The notes: generated by a model from the sequence alone, not told the origin. A stretch of 64,000 nt of DNA from Anabaena sp. UHCC 0204 (GCF_009711975.1 NZ_VIKW01000019.1:1-64000); one strand, 5' to 3'. Shown: positions 16,401 to 26,898, numbered from the stretch's first letter. Made by a program: numbers and translations.

Positions 16401-17146
16401 GATAGGCGATCGCATTGTACACTTAACTCAGTCTGAATAATGCGACAACTATCCTCCTTATCCTTCACCTCATCCAAAGTAGACTTAGCTTGGACAATCT
16501 TCCGATCATAAGTCGCCACCCCAGCCAACTCATCAATAATTTCCCGACGTTCCCGCGCATTCATCGAGATAATGCTAGTAACATCACCCTGCAAAACCAC
16601 ATTATAACCTTCAGGATAAATCCGTAACTCCTCCAACTGTTCATGTAACTCAGTCAGAGTAGAAGCCACACCATTAATATAATAATTTGACGTATACCCC
16701 CCCTGCTGAGACACCCGCAAACGGCGAGTCACACTCCAATCTGTTGGGGACTGGGAATCATTTTTCTCCCTTTGCGCCTTTGCGCCTTTGCGTGAGACAT
16801 CCGAATTTGGATTTTCTTCCGTCTCCCCTACTTCCTCCCCTTCCTCCCTCTGTGCCTCTGCGCCTCTGCGAGAGACATCCGAAATATCAAAAGTCACAGT
16901 TACACTAGCTTCCAGCGCCGAACGTCCCTTATGTTTTTGAGCATTATTCACCAAATCCGGTAAACGTTCCGCCCGCATACCCTTAGAACTAGCCAGTCCC
17001 AAACAAAACAGCAAAGCATCAAGAATATTGGACTTCCCAGAACCATTAGGACCAGATATGACAGTACACCCCGGTAGCAAAGGGACAGAAGTAGTCCCGC
17101 CGAAGGATTTAAAATTGGTAAGTTCAACGCGCTTGACGTATACCAT
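13490..17146 (-). CDS. smc: chromosome segregation protein SMC
   Basis: Chromosome-condensing ABC-type ATPase, 1218 aa. N-terminal head with Walker A GPNGSGKS (32-39), coiled coil, hinge around residues 540-680 (LCGLVVQLGKVEPKHQLALE..., TGGSGNQRSS), second coiled coil, and C-terminal head with the signature MSGGEKSLTAL and Walker B PFYAFDEVDMFLD. Two kinds of small genomic repeat sit in frame. Residues about 89-130 contain two copies of DVSRRGAEAQRE-like sequence encoded by heptad repeats at 16766-16805 and 16844-16883. Residues about 391-400 (VETFHGTSLQ) are encoded by a 30-bp perfect palindrome at 15945-15974. The first falls between beta strands of the N-terminal head, the second in the coiled coil; all key motifs survive. 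Confidence 0.97.
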   Translation of the reverse strand: MVYVKRVELTNFKSFGGTTSVPLLPGCTVISGPNGSGKSNILDALLFCLGLASSKGMRAERLPDLVNNAQKHKGRSALEASVTVTFDISDVSRRGAEAQREEGEEVGETEENPNSDVSRKGAKAQREKNDSQSPTDWSVTRRLRVSQQGGYTSNYYINGVASTLTELHEQLEELRIYPEGYNVVLQGDVTSIISMNARERREIIDELAGVATYDRKIVQAKSTLDEVKDKEDSCRIIQTELSVQCDRLSQDKAKAEKYQLLRIEFIQKQSWEAVLSWRSLQLRQEKLVAEVQDGDRSYSDFTNELLTINSQINQKTTELEQLNLRVKALGEEELLSVQSNLATQEAERKQLQRQQRELEASIQESTRRLNQTDQEIQQYQLALEEAKKSHNVETFHGTSLQIERDKAQENLESSRQAAAEIASASEAWVQQQTALNRQIESLLHILEPQRTEQAQLQERNTQLQQLISEQSQLIATLEPELAQKQAECVSLETEFNASTQPIQNLAENLAATEQELQIQQDTQKRLLQEQRDKQRQLDKLEAQTQAQQEIQGTQASKVILQSEMPGLCGLVVQLGKVEPKHQLALEMAAGGRLGHIVVDDDSVASAGIELLKQKRAGRATFLPLNKIKVPKFTQDATLRLADGFVSYAVDLVECDRRYHDVFAYVFGATVVFATLAQARKNMGLYRIVTLQGELLETSGAMTGGSGNQRSSLRFDHGETGESQEVANLKTRLIDIDRILERCGEAISTLASRTKTLSLELTEARQVRREQQLYLEQLKKDIKSLTTQLENTRAQLSQNTEKFTSAQSRLEILDRELPNQEIQLQQLRHTLAELESSQTPSEWQQIQAIIKNQEQELQQRETALRDVQQQLKNLENQQQRLQEKIEESQARIIQYQQEETTGKQQQATVNSQVEELNNLITAMQANLRKLEENLGEEKKNRDTAETELRSLLLRQQQLQWEIEKLQETQQKRREDLTALQTQLRDLGAELPSPLPEVPNKVDLEDLQKELRTIGKRLQAMEPVNMLALEEYDKVQGRLQELTEKLETLEGERTELLLRIENFTTLRQKAFKEAFDAVNENFQSIFAILSDGDGYLQLDNPEDPFNSGLNLVAHPKGKPVQRLASMSGGEKSLTALSFIFSLQRYRPSPFYAFDEVDMFLDGSNVERLARMIKQQAEQAQFIVVSLRRPMIESAQRTIGVTQARGAYTQVLGIKLQSSDH
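15945..15974. repeat. 30-bp perfect palindrome inside smc
   Basis: TGTAGAGACGTTCCA and its exact reverse complement meet at an NcoI-like CCATGG centre. It keeps the smc frame, contributing V-E-T-F-H-G-T-S-L-Q to the first coiled coil. Its low-Glu/Gln composition contrasts with the flanking coiled coil. Confidence 0.85.
16766..16883. repeat. two 40-bp heptad-type repeats inserted in smc
   Basis: Copies at 16766-16805 and 16844-16883 share CTCC-CTYTG-GCCTYTGCGCC-TYTGCG-GAGACATCCGAA. The same TGCGCCTTTGCGCC-type block occurs in spacers at 3275-3291, 38932-38955 and 40613-40637. In smc it is read as SRRGAEAQR / SRKGAKAQR. Confidence 0.85.
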
Positions 17147-17345
17147 GAGGCACTGGTTAACTATGATCTGGGTTAAGTAAACAAGTGTACCAATTATTTA
17201 TCCTTTCGTGGCTAGGAAGGAGAGAAAAACACCAAAACCTAATTTCCGGAAATTGGCAAAAATATATAATATAAGACTAAAAATGAGTTAATGCTTGGGG
17301 TGAAGCAGTAACTTCAGATTAACAAAATCTTTGCAAATAATTCAA

Positions 17346-17433
17346 CGGAGAGGGGGGGATTCGAACCCCCGAAGGGATATAATCCCTTAACAGATTAGCA
17401 ATCTGCCGCTTTCGACCACTCAGCCACCTCTCC
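17346..17433 (-). tRNA. tRNA-Ser (GCT anticodon)
   Basis: On the minus strand an 88-nt cloverleaf runs from 17433 to 17346. The acceptor arms are GGAGAGG and CCTCTCC with discriminator G. The D arm is GGCTGAGTGGTC, and the anticodon loop TTGCTAA has GCT at 17397-17399. A long variable arm (AAGGGATTATATCCCTT) is typical of serine tRNA, and the T arm is GGGGGTTCGAATCCCCC. CCA is not encoded. It reads AGC/AGU codons. Confidence 0.97.
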
Positions 17434-17513
17434 AGGCTATGAAAAATAATCATAGCAGAGGTTTTTATGTTTGTCAATAGTTATTTTATGAATAAATCGA
17501 GTGGTTATTACCA

Positions 17514-17579
17514 ACTGACCAATGACCAATGACCAATGACCAATGACCAATAAGCATTGACCATTGACCACTGACCAAT
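17514..17579. repeat. heptameric short tandem repeat (TGACCAA)n
   Basis: About nine units of TGACCAA, several diverged (TGACCAT, TGACCAC), ending at the crtB stop codon. Typical of the STRR class described in heterocystous cyanobacteria. Confidence 0.85.
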
Positions 17580-19935
<2,356 letters not shown>

Positions 19936-20672
19936 TTAAACCTACTATTCTTCAATATTTCTTAACTGTTTTCTCGTTCTCATTATACGTTGCAATCCGT
20001 TACATTTCGCGCTTCAGGTATGATTGCTTCCCAAAAAATTCCGAAAATCCACCTCTGAGGATGTCATGCCATACTGCTCGGTTCAGACTCGAAAATTTGT
20101 GCCTTGGCTGTGGAAAAGCTTAAAGGGTAAAGGTTAAAGGTTTTTGTTTTCGCCTTTTCCCTTTCTTCTTTCTCTCTTTTTTGATCAGTATTGGTATGTA
20201 ATTTATCTCCAAATTCGGTACGGCGATTAACATAAATTTTTGCCAATTTCCATGATCTGTTACCGCCGATAAAAATATTTTGTGTACTTTTTTGACTCGA
20301 CATCTATCTGTGTATCTTTTCTTTTAATTGCTTGTTAGCAATATAAGATTTGGTTTTTGACTTACGTATCTATACATAAAATGACTATTTTTTCTGTAAA
20401 ATAAATAGCAAAAACTTTTGGGAATCATAAGAAAAAACGATGGGAATATTAGTAATAGTTGTAAACTAGATTTAAAACTTTTATGAATTTAAGTATCCAT
20501 TCCAGGATATGATGATCCCTAAGGGTTTAATCATCATTAAATCTGAAATCTTATAGATATCCTTGAATTCCAAAAAAAGTTTGTTTGTTGTTTAATAAAA
20601 CAAAAATCTTTCTAACCAACCTACTGCTGAATTTATTAGGGATTGTGCATCTACCTGGAGAATAACTAAACT
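19936..20672. other. long intergenic region between crtP and the RlpA-like gene
   Basis: A 737-base spacer that should contain the promoters of both divergent genes. A minus-strand open frame of 79 codons at 20064-20303 has no recognisable features and includes a low-complexity Lys/Glu run, so it is not called. Short repeats AAAGGGTAAAGGTTAAAGG lie near 20123-20141. The part beyond 20310 is strongly AT-rich. No RNA gene was recognised. Confidence 0.5.
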
Positions 20673-21869
20673 ATGATATCAACAGTCATACTATGGGTGA
20701 CATCCCTCACGGGTGGTACTTTGGTGTTGACGGCGAATTTACCACTGGGTTTAATAGCCGCATTTTCTCCAACACAATTGACAACCAACTTATTCAAATC
20801 ACATGATCGACTTGTAAACATTGCTAAACAAAATAAAATTGCTTGGCAAAAAAACCTAATATCAAAAAATCTATTGAGATTTGATTGGATAAACAGACGA
20901 TTAACATCACATCAAAATCCGCCCGTTGCTCCACTTTCAACAACATTGGCAGCAAAAGAAACAAAGTTTTGTGCCGCTGTGCCAGAAAATATACCGACAC
21001 AATCTCACTTGAAAAATGTGAGTGTTTCTAAACTAGATTTCTCACCATCTACTGTTGTGCGATCGCTCCAAAGTTTCTTTAATGTGATCAATAATCCCGT
21101 TGATCAAAATGGAAGCTACGATTATTCACCCGTGTTGATTGTCAAGCGTAGTTTATACAATTATGAAGTATGGGTTAACAATAGCTTTGTTGCTCAACTT
21201 CCTGATCAATTCACGGCTCAAGCTTTACAAAAACGCTTACAGCAATTAGTTACATCCCCAACTATACAACCTACACAATTAGAACCAGGTTTAGTTGATA
21301 AAACTCCCTCGATTATGGTAGGTAATCGGTTGCTATTTGCAATTGATCAAAAACTCGCAAACCAGCTTGGCCGTAGCGGTGATATTTTAGCTATTGAATG
21401 GACTAACAATCTCCGCAAAGCCCTTCACACCAATCCTCTCACACTGGTGCAAGGACAAATGGAAATGTATGGATTACAGTCCTCACCAACCAAACTTTCT
21501 GGTTTAGCTTCGTGGTATGGTGGCTATTTTCATGGTCGGTTAACAGCAAATGGTGAGAGATATAATCAAGACGATCTGACAGTTGCCCATCGTACTTTAC
21601 CTTTTAATACCTACTTGAAAGTTACAAATTTAGAAAACAATAAATCCGTGATTGTGCGGGTTAATGATCGCGGTCCTTATATTTCACCAAGAAGTTTAGA
21701 CTTATCACGAAAAGCGGCTCGTTGTCTAGAAAGTGAACATACAGGAGTCGTAGCTTATCAAGCCGTAATTTTGCAACAAAATGCCCCCCAAATGACCTTA
21801 AAATCATCTCAACCACAAACTGAAGACATGGCTAATGCCAAAAGTGAGTTATTAGTTTCTTACTTTTAG
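20673..21869 (+). CDS. rlpA: RlpA-like double-psi beta-barrel septal protein
   Basis: A 398-aa exported protein with an N-terminal hydrophobic segment (about residues 5-35, signal or anchor) and a poorly conserved middle. A C-terminal RlpA-type double-psi beta-barrel runs from about 275 to 370: GLASWYGGYFHGRLTANGE, then AHRTLPFNTYLKVTNLENNK, SVIVRVNDRGPYI (catalytic Asp) and RSLDLSRKAARCL. RlpA proteins bind or cleave denuded peptidoglycan glycan strands, often at the septum. Unlike the E. coli type there is no lipobox and no SPOR domain, as is common in cyanobacteria. Next gene, nagZ, is also murein-related. Confidence 0.88.
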   Translation: MISTVILWVTSLTGGTLVLTANLPLGLIAAFSPTQLTTNLFKSHDRLVNIAKQNKIAWQKNLISKNLLRFDWINRRLTSHQNPPVAPLSTTLAAKETKFCAAVPENIPTQSHLKNVSVSKLDFSPSTVVRSLQSFFNVINNPVDQNGSYDYSPVLIVKRSLYNYEVWVNNSFVAQLPDQFTAQALQKRLQQLVTSPTIQPTQLEPGLVDKTPSIMVGNRLLFAIDQKLANQLGRSGDILAIEWTNNLRKALHTNPLTLVQGQMEMYGLQSSPTKLSGLASWYGGYFHGRLTANGERYNQDDLTVAHRTLPFNTYLKVTNLENNKSVIVRVNDRGPYISPRSLDLSRKAARCLESEHTGVVAYQAVILQQNAPQMTLKSSQPQTEDMANAKSELLVSYF

Positions 21870-21896
21870 TAGGTAGCAATAAATATCATCCTCATC

Positions 21897-21923
21897 TCCC
21901 TGAATTCTTAAAGAAGTCAGGGA
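21897..21923. terminator. hairpin after the RlpA-like gene
   Basis: TCCCTGA (21897-21903) pairs with TCAGGGA (21917-21923), 28 bases after the stop. The sequence resembles the hairpin at 43037-43069 (both contain TTCTTA.AGAAGTC), so it may be a repeated terminator module. A T-run is lacking. Confidence 0.45.
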
Positions 21924-21982
21924 CATCTCTATTGAGTGTTTGAGATTTAATTAAGTTGATATACTTACAGAAGGATTCGTAG

Positions 21983-22047
21983 GGGCGAAGCATTCGGAAA
22001 ATAAACTTGAGAAAAAACCGATAATTTATCGCCCGAATGCTTCGCCC
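21983..22047. repeat. MITE-like repeat, GGGCGAAGCATTCGG ends (copy 1 of 4)
   Basis: A 65-bp element with inverted ends GGGCGAAGCATTCGG and CCGAATGCTTCGCCC and an inner AAACTTGAGAAAAAACCGAT. Related copies: 29403-29486, 49001-49088 and 62940-63004. Confidence 0.85.
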
Positions 22048-22141
22048 GTATAGGTTTCAATTTATATTCTGTAACTCATTTGCTGTAACTTTGAAGAATA
22101 AAGTCTTTTCTAATTTATCCTGATATTTAGCTCACAAAATT

Positions 22142-23227
22142 ATGTCAATATCTCCACAATTACAAAGCTTTGGTAATCACTTAATTTTGGGTATTTCTGG
22201 TACAACCTTAAACGATGATGATAAACGGGCGCTAAATGAATTAAAACCCATTGGGGTGATCTTTTTTGCGAAAAACTTTCTTGACGGTGTACCATATCCC
22301 GTTTGGTTAGAAAAGTTTAAAAACCTCATTGATGAAGTTCGCCAATATACTGAACGCGACTCCATATTTACCACTTTAGATCATGAAGGTGGGCGAGTTG
22401 TGCGGACACCTTTACCAATTACCCGGTTTCCTCATGCTTATTTATTGCGATCGCACTCTTATGAAGTTGCAAAAGCCACAGCATTAGAATTAAAATCACT
22501 GGGAATTAATCTTTCTTGGTCCCCGGTTGCGGATATTTTCTCTAATCCCCAAAACCCGATTATTGGACCCCGTGCGTTTGGAATTACACCAGAAACCGCT
22601 AGTCAAGGTGTGCGGGAATATTACCGAGGATTGCGGGAAGAGGGAATTTTAGGTTCTGCTAAACACTTTCCTGGCCATGGAGATACTAGCACAGATTCCC
22701 ATTTGGAGTTACCAATATTAAATTTGAGTTGGGAAGATTTGCGAAATCGGGAATTGATTCCTTTTCAAACATTAATTCAGGACAAAATTCCGTTAATTAT
22801 GACGGCGCATATTTTGTTTCCACAAATTGACCCAGAAGTGCCAGCAACGTTATCTAAAATCATTTTAAATGATATTTTGCGGAAAGAGTTGGGTTTTGAA
22901 GGTGTGATAGTTTCCGATGATTTAGATATGAAAGCTGTATCGGAAATGTTTATGCGATCGGGAACTGTTGCGCGCGCTTTTCATGCGGGTTGTGATTTAT
23001 TTATTGTTTCTCGAAATATCAATTCTTCTTCTTTGGAAAGAACATATAAAATTGCTGAAGATTTTTCTGCTAGTTTGAATAATGGTAGTTTAGATATATC
23101 AGTTGTAGAAGCTGCGCGGGAGAGGGTAGAAAAGTTATTGCAGGTAACTCCTCAATATCCGGTTTCGACTCTTGATAAGGAGACGTTGGTGAAAAATGCG
23201 GAATTAGCTATTAGTTGTTGTTTGTGA
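22142..23227 (+). CDS. nagZ: beta-N-acetylhexosaminidase, GH3 family (NagZ)
   Basis: A 361-aa glycoside hydrolase family 3 enzyme that removes N-acetylglucosamine from cell-wall muropeptides during recycling. Visible markers are LDHEGGRVVR (near 80), SPVADI, then the NagZ-specific KHFPGHGDTSTDSH loop (near 180, catalytic His on the loop) and GVIVSDDLDMKAVSEM, which carries the nucleophile Asp (near 260). The length fits single-domain NagZ. No signal peptide, so cytoplasmic. It follows a small MITE and a 95-base spacer. The neighbouring RlpA-like gene is on the same strand and also acts on peptidoglycan. Confidence 0.95.
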   Translation: MSISPQLQSFGNHLILGISGTTLNDDDKRALNELKPIGVIFFAKNFLDGVPYPVWLEKFKNLIDEVRQYTERDSIFTTLDHEGGRVVRTPLPITRFPHAYLLRSHSYEVAKATALELKSLGINLSWSPVADIFSNPQNPIIGPRAFGITPETASQGVREYYRGLREEGILGSAKHFPGHGDTSTDSHLELPILNLSWEDLRNRELIPFQTLIQDKIPLIMTAHILFPQIDPEVPATLSKIILNDILRKELGFEGVIVSDDLDMKAVSEMFMRSGTVARAFHAGCDLFIVSRNINSSSLERTYKIAEDFSASLNNGSLDISVVEAARERVEKLLQVTPQYPVSTLDKETLVKNAELAISCCL

Positions 23228-23372
23228 GCAGTATTGAGAGGAGTTGGGGATGGGAGGGGTGAATTATAACTAATACAAAGTTTATTTGTCGTGGGCAAGC
23301 AGGTATAATCTTCCCAGCCTTTTCAATTTCATATTTTCGTCTGAGTAAAGTTATATTCCCATTTTGTAACTG

Positions 23373-25082
23373 TTATTTATTTTCAACATTAAGCTGTTTA
23401 CAGCGACACGCCCAATGCTTACCTTGACTTCCTAATGGCTCAATCCATCTAAAACATTTGTTACAACGTATATGCCAAAATAGTTGAAGTACAGCCTCTG
23501 CAAACAATTGAACCTCTTGTGTAGAGACTGATCTAGCCCATTCATTGTAATGGGCACCTACAAGATTTCTCAGATGCAGCCATTTATCAACTTCTTCAAC
23601 TGCACTCTTTAAATTAGTTTTTTTAAGAATTTTGGATATACCAGGCCAAAGATCACCAAGAGTATATTTATCTTCTTTTTTGCGAATAACAGAGGTGGGT
23701 AATATCCAACTGAGTTTATTGCATAACTCTTCTAATAATATTCCTGCTTGTGAACAAATGCTGATAGCTTCACCACGATCAATGGCTTCTAGCAATAAGT
23801 AATCAATATCTTTAGATGTGTTAAATACAGTAGGACCATCTTTATAGTTCCACCTAATAATTTCACTTTCTATAAATTGATGACTATTTCTACGAAATAA
23901 ATCACACAATTGACTTTTCCATAATCTATCATGTGCTGTAATAATTAATTGCCAGTCAGAGAATTCCTTTAGTATATAATCGGTAATAGACACCCTTATT
24001 GTTGAATCTACACTCTGCAAAACATTATCTAGTATTAAAACTTTTGACTGTCCCCTCTCAGCTGATTCTTTAATAAGAGAGAGGAATACGAGAAGGACTA
24101 ATAAATCTAAGTTTGCTTCACTAAAAATTTGATGAGGTGAGCAAATTATTCCATTATTTAAATGAATCTCAATTGATAATGATACTGCTGTCATATCTCC
24201 ACACAACAGTTTTATTTGATTTACAAAATTACACTTTGATATGTTCTGAAAGGATTCAGTAATCCTCTTTTCTGTATTTATTAGTAAGTCTTTAATAATT
24301 GACTCTCTTGCGCTTCTTTTTTCATAATCTTGAATTTCTTTTTGCCGCTTCTCAATTATTTTTAATTCTTTGTTGATTTTACGTATCTGTTTAACAATGC
24401 TATGTGTAATTGGATCAACGTGAACCACATTTCCTTTTTGAAGGTTACTCCGATCTTTTCTTGTTAGACCGCCATAAATTTTCTCACGAGCAAAATTATT
24501 AAAATCTTTTTCTCCTAAAGGTATAATTTCTGTAGCAACTTGAATTCTTGTAGCCAAAGATTCTGCAAGCTTTCGTCTTTTATTTTTATTGGCAATTCTT
24601 TGTTCTTGAAGAGTTAAATCTTGATCATCAGACATTCCACTATGTCGAATTTCATCTTTAATGTCATCACTCGTAAAGCGATAATTAAAAAAAATAAGTT
24701 GGCGTTTTTCATCTGGAGTATTTAAAAAACGTAAAATATCAGCCCTACGCAATACAAAAGGAGCAATATAAAAATCTTCGTCCCGCTCTCTTTGGATCTG
24801 CAATTTTGTATTTACTACTCTTCCATTGGCTAAAGTTATTTGCACAGAAGGTTTATTTTTGCCAAACAGTGATCGTATAGCTGTTATTTTTCTATCTTTT
24901 CCAATTTCTTTTTGTAAAGCAAACTGAATTGCATCAACTACACTAGATTTTCCTGTGCCATTATCACCAAATAAAATTAATGAATGTGGACTGTCATCAA
25001 ATGTTGATTTAAAATCCATTATTAATTGTGTTGATATACCTCTGAAATTTTCGATTGAAACTTTAGCAATCTTTGTAGCCAT
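23373..25082 (-). CDS. RecF/SMC-like AAA ATPase with C-terminal zinc-ribbon-like motif
   Basis: A 569-aa ATPase of the RecF/RecN/Rad50-like group. Walker A GDNGTGKSS at 39-47 follows IENFRGI. A Q-loop-like region follows, then a short Arg/Lys/Glu-rich helical segment (about 165-265) instead of a long coiled coil. FSEANLDLLVLLVFLSL is the signature-like motif (S-E-A-N instead of S-G-G-E), and KVLILDNVLQSVD is Walker B with IITAHD as the H-loop. The C-terminus has CNKC...CRC, a possible zinc ribbon. Such short ATPases are common in DNA repair or phage-defence contexts; no nuclease partner is adjacent here, so the role is unknown. Confidence 0.8.
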   Translation of the reverse strand: MATKIAKVSIENFRGISTQLIMDFKSTFDDSPHSLILFGDNGTGKSSVVDAIQFALQKEIGKDRKITAIRSLFGKNKPSVQITLANGRVVNTKLQIQRERDEDFYIAPFVLRRADILRFLNTPDEKRQLIFFNYRFTSDDIKDEIRHSGMSDDQDLTLQEQRIANKNKRRKLAESLATRIQVATEIIPLGEKDFNNFAREKIYGGLTRKDRSNLQKGNVVHVDPITHSIVKQIRKINKELKIIEKRQKEIQDYEKRSARESIIKDLLINTEKRITESFQNISKCNFVNQIKLLCGDMTAVSLSIEIHLNNGIICSPHQIFSEANLDLLVLLVFLSLIKESAERGQSKVLILDNVLQSVDSTIRVSITDYILKEFSDWQLIITAHDRLWKSQLCDLFRRNSHQFIESEIIRWNYKDGPTVFNTSKDIDYLLLEAIDRGEAISICSQAGILLEELCNKLSWILPTSVIRKKEDKYTLGDLWPGISKILKKTNLKSAVEEVDKWLHLRNLVGAHYNEWARSVSTQEVQLFAEAVLQLFWHIRCNKCFRWIEPLGSQGKHWACRCKQLNVENK

Positions 25083-25250
25083 ATATTTTTGAAAATGACG
25101 TTATGTGCTTATTCTTTAAACTTTAACTTCTAAGTATTCTAGCAGGATTCTACACTTGTAGCACCTTGTCAACCTCTTAAAAATGTCAAAAATTTAAGGC
25201 GTTAGGGTAGCTTACTATAGATATTATTTCTTGTGAAGATTGTGCGATAT

Positions 25251-25664
25251 TCATTCACTAGAGATGTTACTGAACTCCGCAGGTAACATCACTGAAATTT
25301 CCGAACCTACAAATCCAGATACATCACGAGTTACAATGATATCTACCATAGATGTTATCGCACAAGCATATTGCACAGCATCCTCAAAATCTTGAAAATT
25401 TAAAGATATTGCTTGTTCTAAAATATTTCTATCAACCGTGCAAATGTGTAAATCCGTGAGAATCTGAGAGATTGCATCTTGAGCAACTGTTATACCTGCG
25501 GCTTTACGAATAATATAATAAATATTAGTAATTGTAGTAGCAGCAATAAACCCCACGATTTCACCAGCATCAATTTTTGCAAATAGCCTAACAGCATCAT
25601 CCACAAAAGGCTCTCGTTCAAGTAAAAAATCAAGAACGACATTCGTATCAATAAAAACTCGCAT
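25251..25664 (-). CDS. PIN domain protein (toxin)
   Basis: A 137-aa PIN domain protein: MRVFIDTNVVLDFLLEREPF (D6), the Thr/Asn-rich AATTITNIYYIIRK helix, then FQDFEDAVQYACAI with two acidic residues and IVTRDVSGF with the last Asp. It is the YIIRK-type PIN subgroup found with short helical antitoxins. Its ATG shares one base with the stop codon of the upstream 73-aa gene, so the two form a TA operon. Complete in length. Confidence 0.88.
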   Translation of the reverse strand: MRVFIDTNVVLDFLLEREPFVDDAVRLFAKIDAGEIVGFIAATTITNIYYIIRKAAGITVAQDAISQILTDLHICTVDRNILEQAISLNFQDFEDAVQYACAITSMVDIIVTRDVSGFVGSEISVMLPAEFSNISSE

Positions 25665-25885
25665 TACTTGTATTTGTCAGTTAAATAAGTAACATAATCT
25701 GCAACAACATTTTCATGATTTGAAATATCTGTACCTTTAGCAATACCCCGCAGTCGGGACAAATTACCTTTTTTTAATGCTGATTGACTTTCTTGTTGTA
25801 ATGATTCTAACAGGGTTTGTACCAATTGCCAGCGTTGACTCGTTGGTAATTTCAGCACTTGTTTTTCTAATTCGTGTAATGTCAT
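25664..25885 (-). CDS. putative antitoxin of the PIN module
   Basis: A 73-aa protein starting MTLHELEKQVLKLPTSQRWQ, a pattern (LEKQVLKLP-x-x-E/Q-R-W/L-x-L) found in many small cyanobacterial addiction-module antitoxins. It has a two-helix start and a short tail (ENVVADYVTYLTDKYK). The 1-base overlap with the PIN gene supports co-translation. No clear DNA-binding domain can be named. Confidence 0.8.
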   Translation of the reverse strand: MTLHELEKQVLKLPTSQRWQLVQTLLESLQQESQSALKKGNLSRLRGIAKGTDISNHENVVADYVTYLTDKYK

Positions 25886-26039
25886 AAGAAGACATATAAA
25901 TTTATTTCACTTTTAATTATACAGCAGATTTCATCTGAGTGAGGTACACTAATAGCGGGTAGGATGCCAGCACCACAAGAGTTTTATTTTGAATTCAAAT
26001 ACTTGTTAAGTTAGTTGTTGGTGGGATGATGAAATTGTG

Positions 26040-26112
26040 GTTGTCTAAATCAGGTGGTTATCGAGCGAAGTCGAGATAATATCCAGGATTTTAGGATTTT
26101 CAGGATGTTTTT
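26040..26112. repeat. fragment of the ATCAGGATGTCCAGGATT-type MITE with nested hairpin
   Basis: CTAAATCAGG is followed by an inserted GTGGTTATCGAGCGAAGTCG + AGATAAT, then ATCCAGGATTTTAGGATTTT + CAGGATG. The MITE family is that at 58073-60630. The same insertion, at the same site, is seen at 53322-53400. Confidence 0.65.
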
Positions 26113-26136
26113 TTTATTTGGTGGTTGTCTGAATTT

Positions 26137-26898
26137 TTATGTTTTCCGATTAACTAATGTAGCACTGGCTTGATCAACTGGCATAAGTACCACTTCGTTA
26201 ATATTAACGTGGGTTGCTCTGGTAGCACAGAAAAATATGACATCAGCTACATCATCAGGAGTTAATGGTTGCAGTCCTTGATAAACTTTTTTAGCCCGTT
26301 CTGTATCACCATGAAAGCGGACATCACTAAATTCTGTTTCAACCATGCCAGGATCAACAGAAGTGACACGCAGGGGCGTTCCTATGAGGTCTTGTTTTAA
26401 ACCTTCGGAAATAGCTCTAACTGCGGCTTTTGTGCCACAGTAGACGTTACCACCGGGGTAGGTTTGGTGTCCAGCTATCGAACCGATATTGATAACATGA
26501 CCATGATTCCGCTCAACCATTCCTGGGACAATATAACGGGTGAGGTAAAGCAAACCTTTGATATTAGTATCAATCATTTCGTCCCAGTCTTGAAAGTCGC
26601 CTTCATGTAATTTATTTAAACCGCGACTTAAACCGGCGTTGTTGATGAGAATGTCAATATTTGACCATGCAGAGGGTAAGTTAACAATAGCAGATTCGAC
26701 AGATGGGCGATCGCATACATCAAGTTGCAATAAATGGATTTTGTCAGATCCAATATCTAAGGAATCAGCTAATTGCTGTAACCGTTCCCACCGTCGCGCA
26801 GCTAAAATCAGTTTTGCACCGGCATTAGCAAAAATTTTGGCACAAGCAGCACCAATACCGCTACTTGCACCAGTAATGAAAACAATTTGGTTTTCCAT
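26137..26898 (-). CDS. short-chain dehydrogenase/reductase (SDR)
   Basis: A 253-aa classical SDR. I take ATG 26898 (MENQIVFITGASSGIG) because the cofactor motif TGxxxGIG should be close to the N-terminus; the longer frame from 26940 adds 14 non-conserved residues. Other landmarks: NNAG near 85, the catalytic Ser in INIGSIAGH, and Y-x3-K in VYCGTKAAVRA (near 152-156), then SVDPGMVETEF. This is the YdfG-like subgroup, NADP-preferring (ARRWERL after beta2), often active on 3-hydroxy acids. Substrate not determinable. It is followed in the opposite orientation by nothing; the NTF2-like gene upstream is on the same strand. Confidence 0.92.
   Translation of the reverse strand: MENQIVFITGASSGIGAACAKIFANAGAKLILAARRWERLQQLADSLDIGSDKIHLLQLDVCDRPSVESAIVNLPSAWSNIDILINNAGLSRGLNKLHEGDFQDWDEMIDTNIKGLLYLTRYIVPGMVERNHGHVINIGSIAGHQTYPGGNVYCGTKAAVRAISEGLKQDLIGTPLRVTSVDPGMVETEFSDVRFHGDTERAKKVYQGLQPLTPDDVADVIFFCATRATHVNINEVVLMPVDQASATLVNRKT

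Noticed and set aside
20064-20303. 79-codon minus-strand frame upstream of crtP
   Set aside because: No recognisable domain, low-complexity Lys/Glu run, and no good start signal; more likely part of the divergent promoter region.
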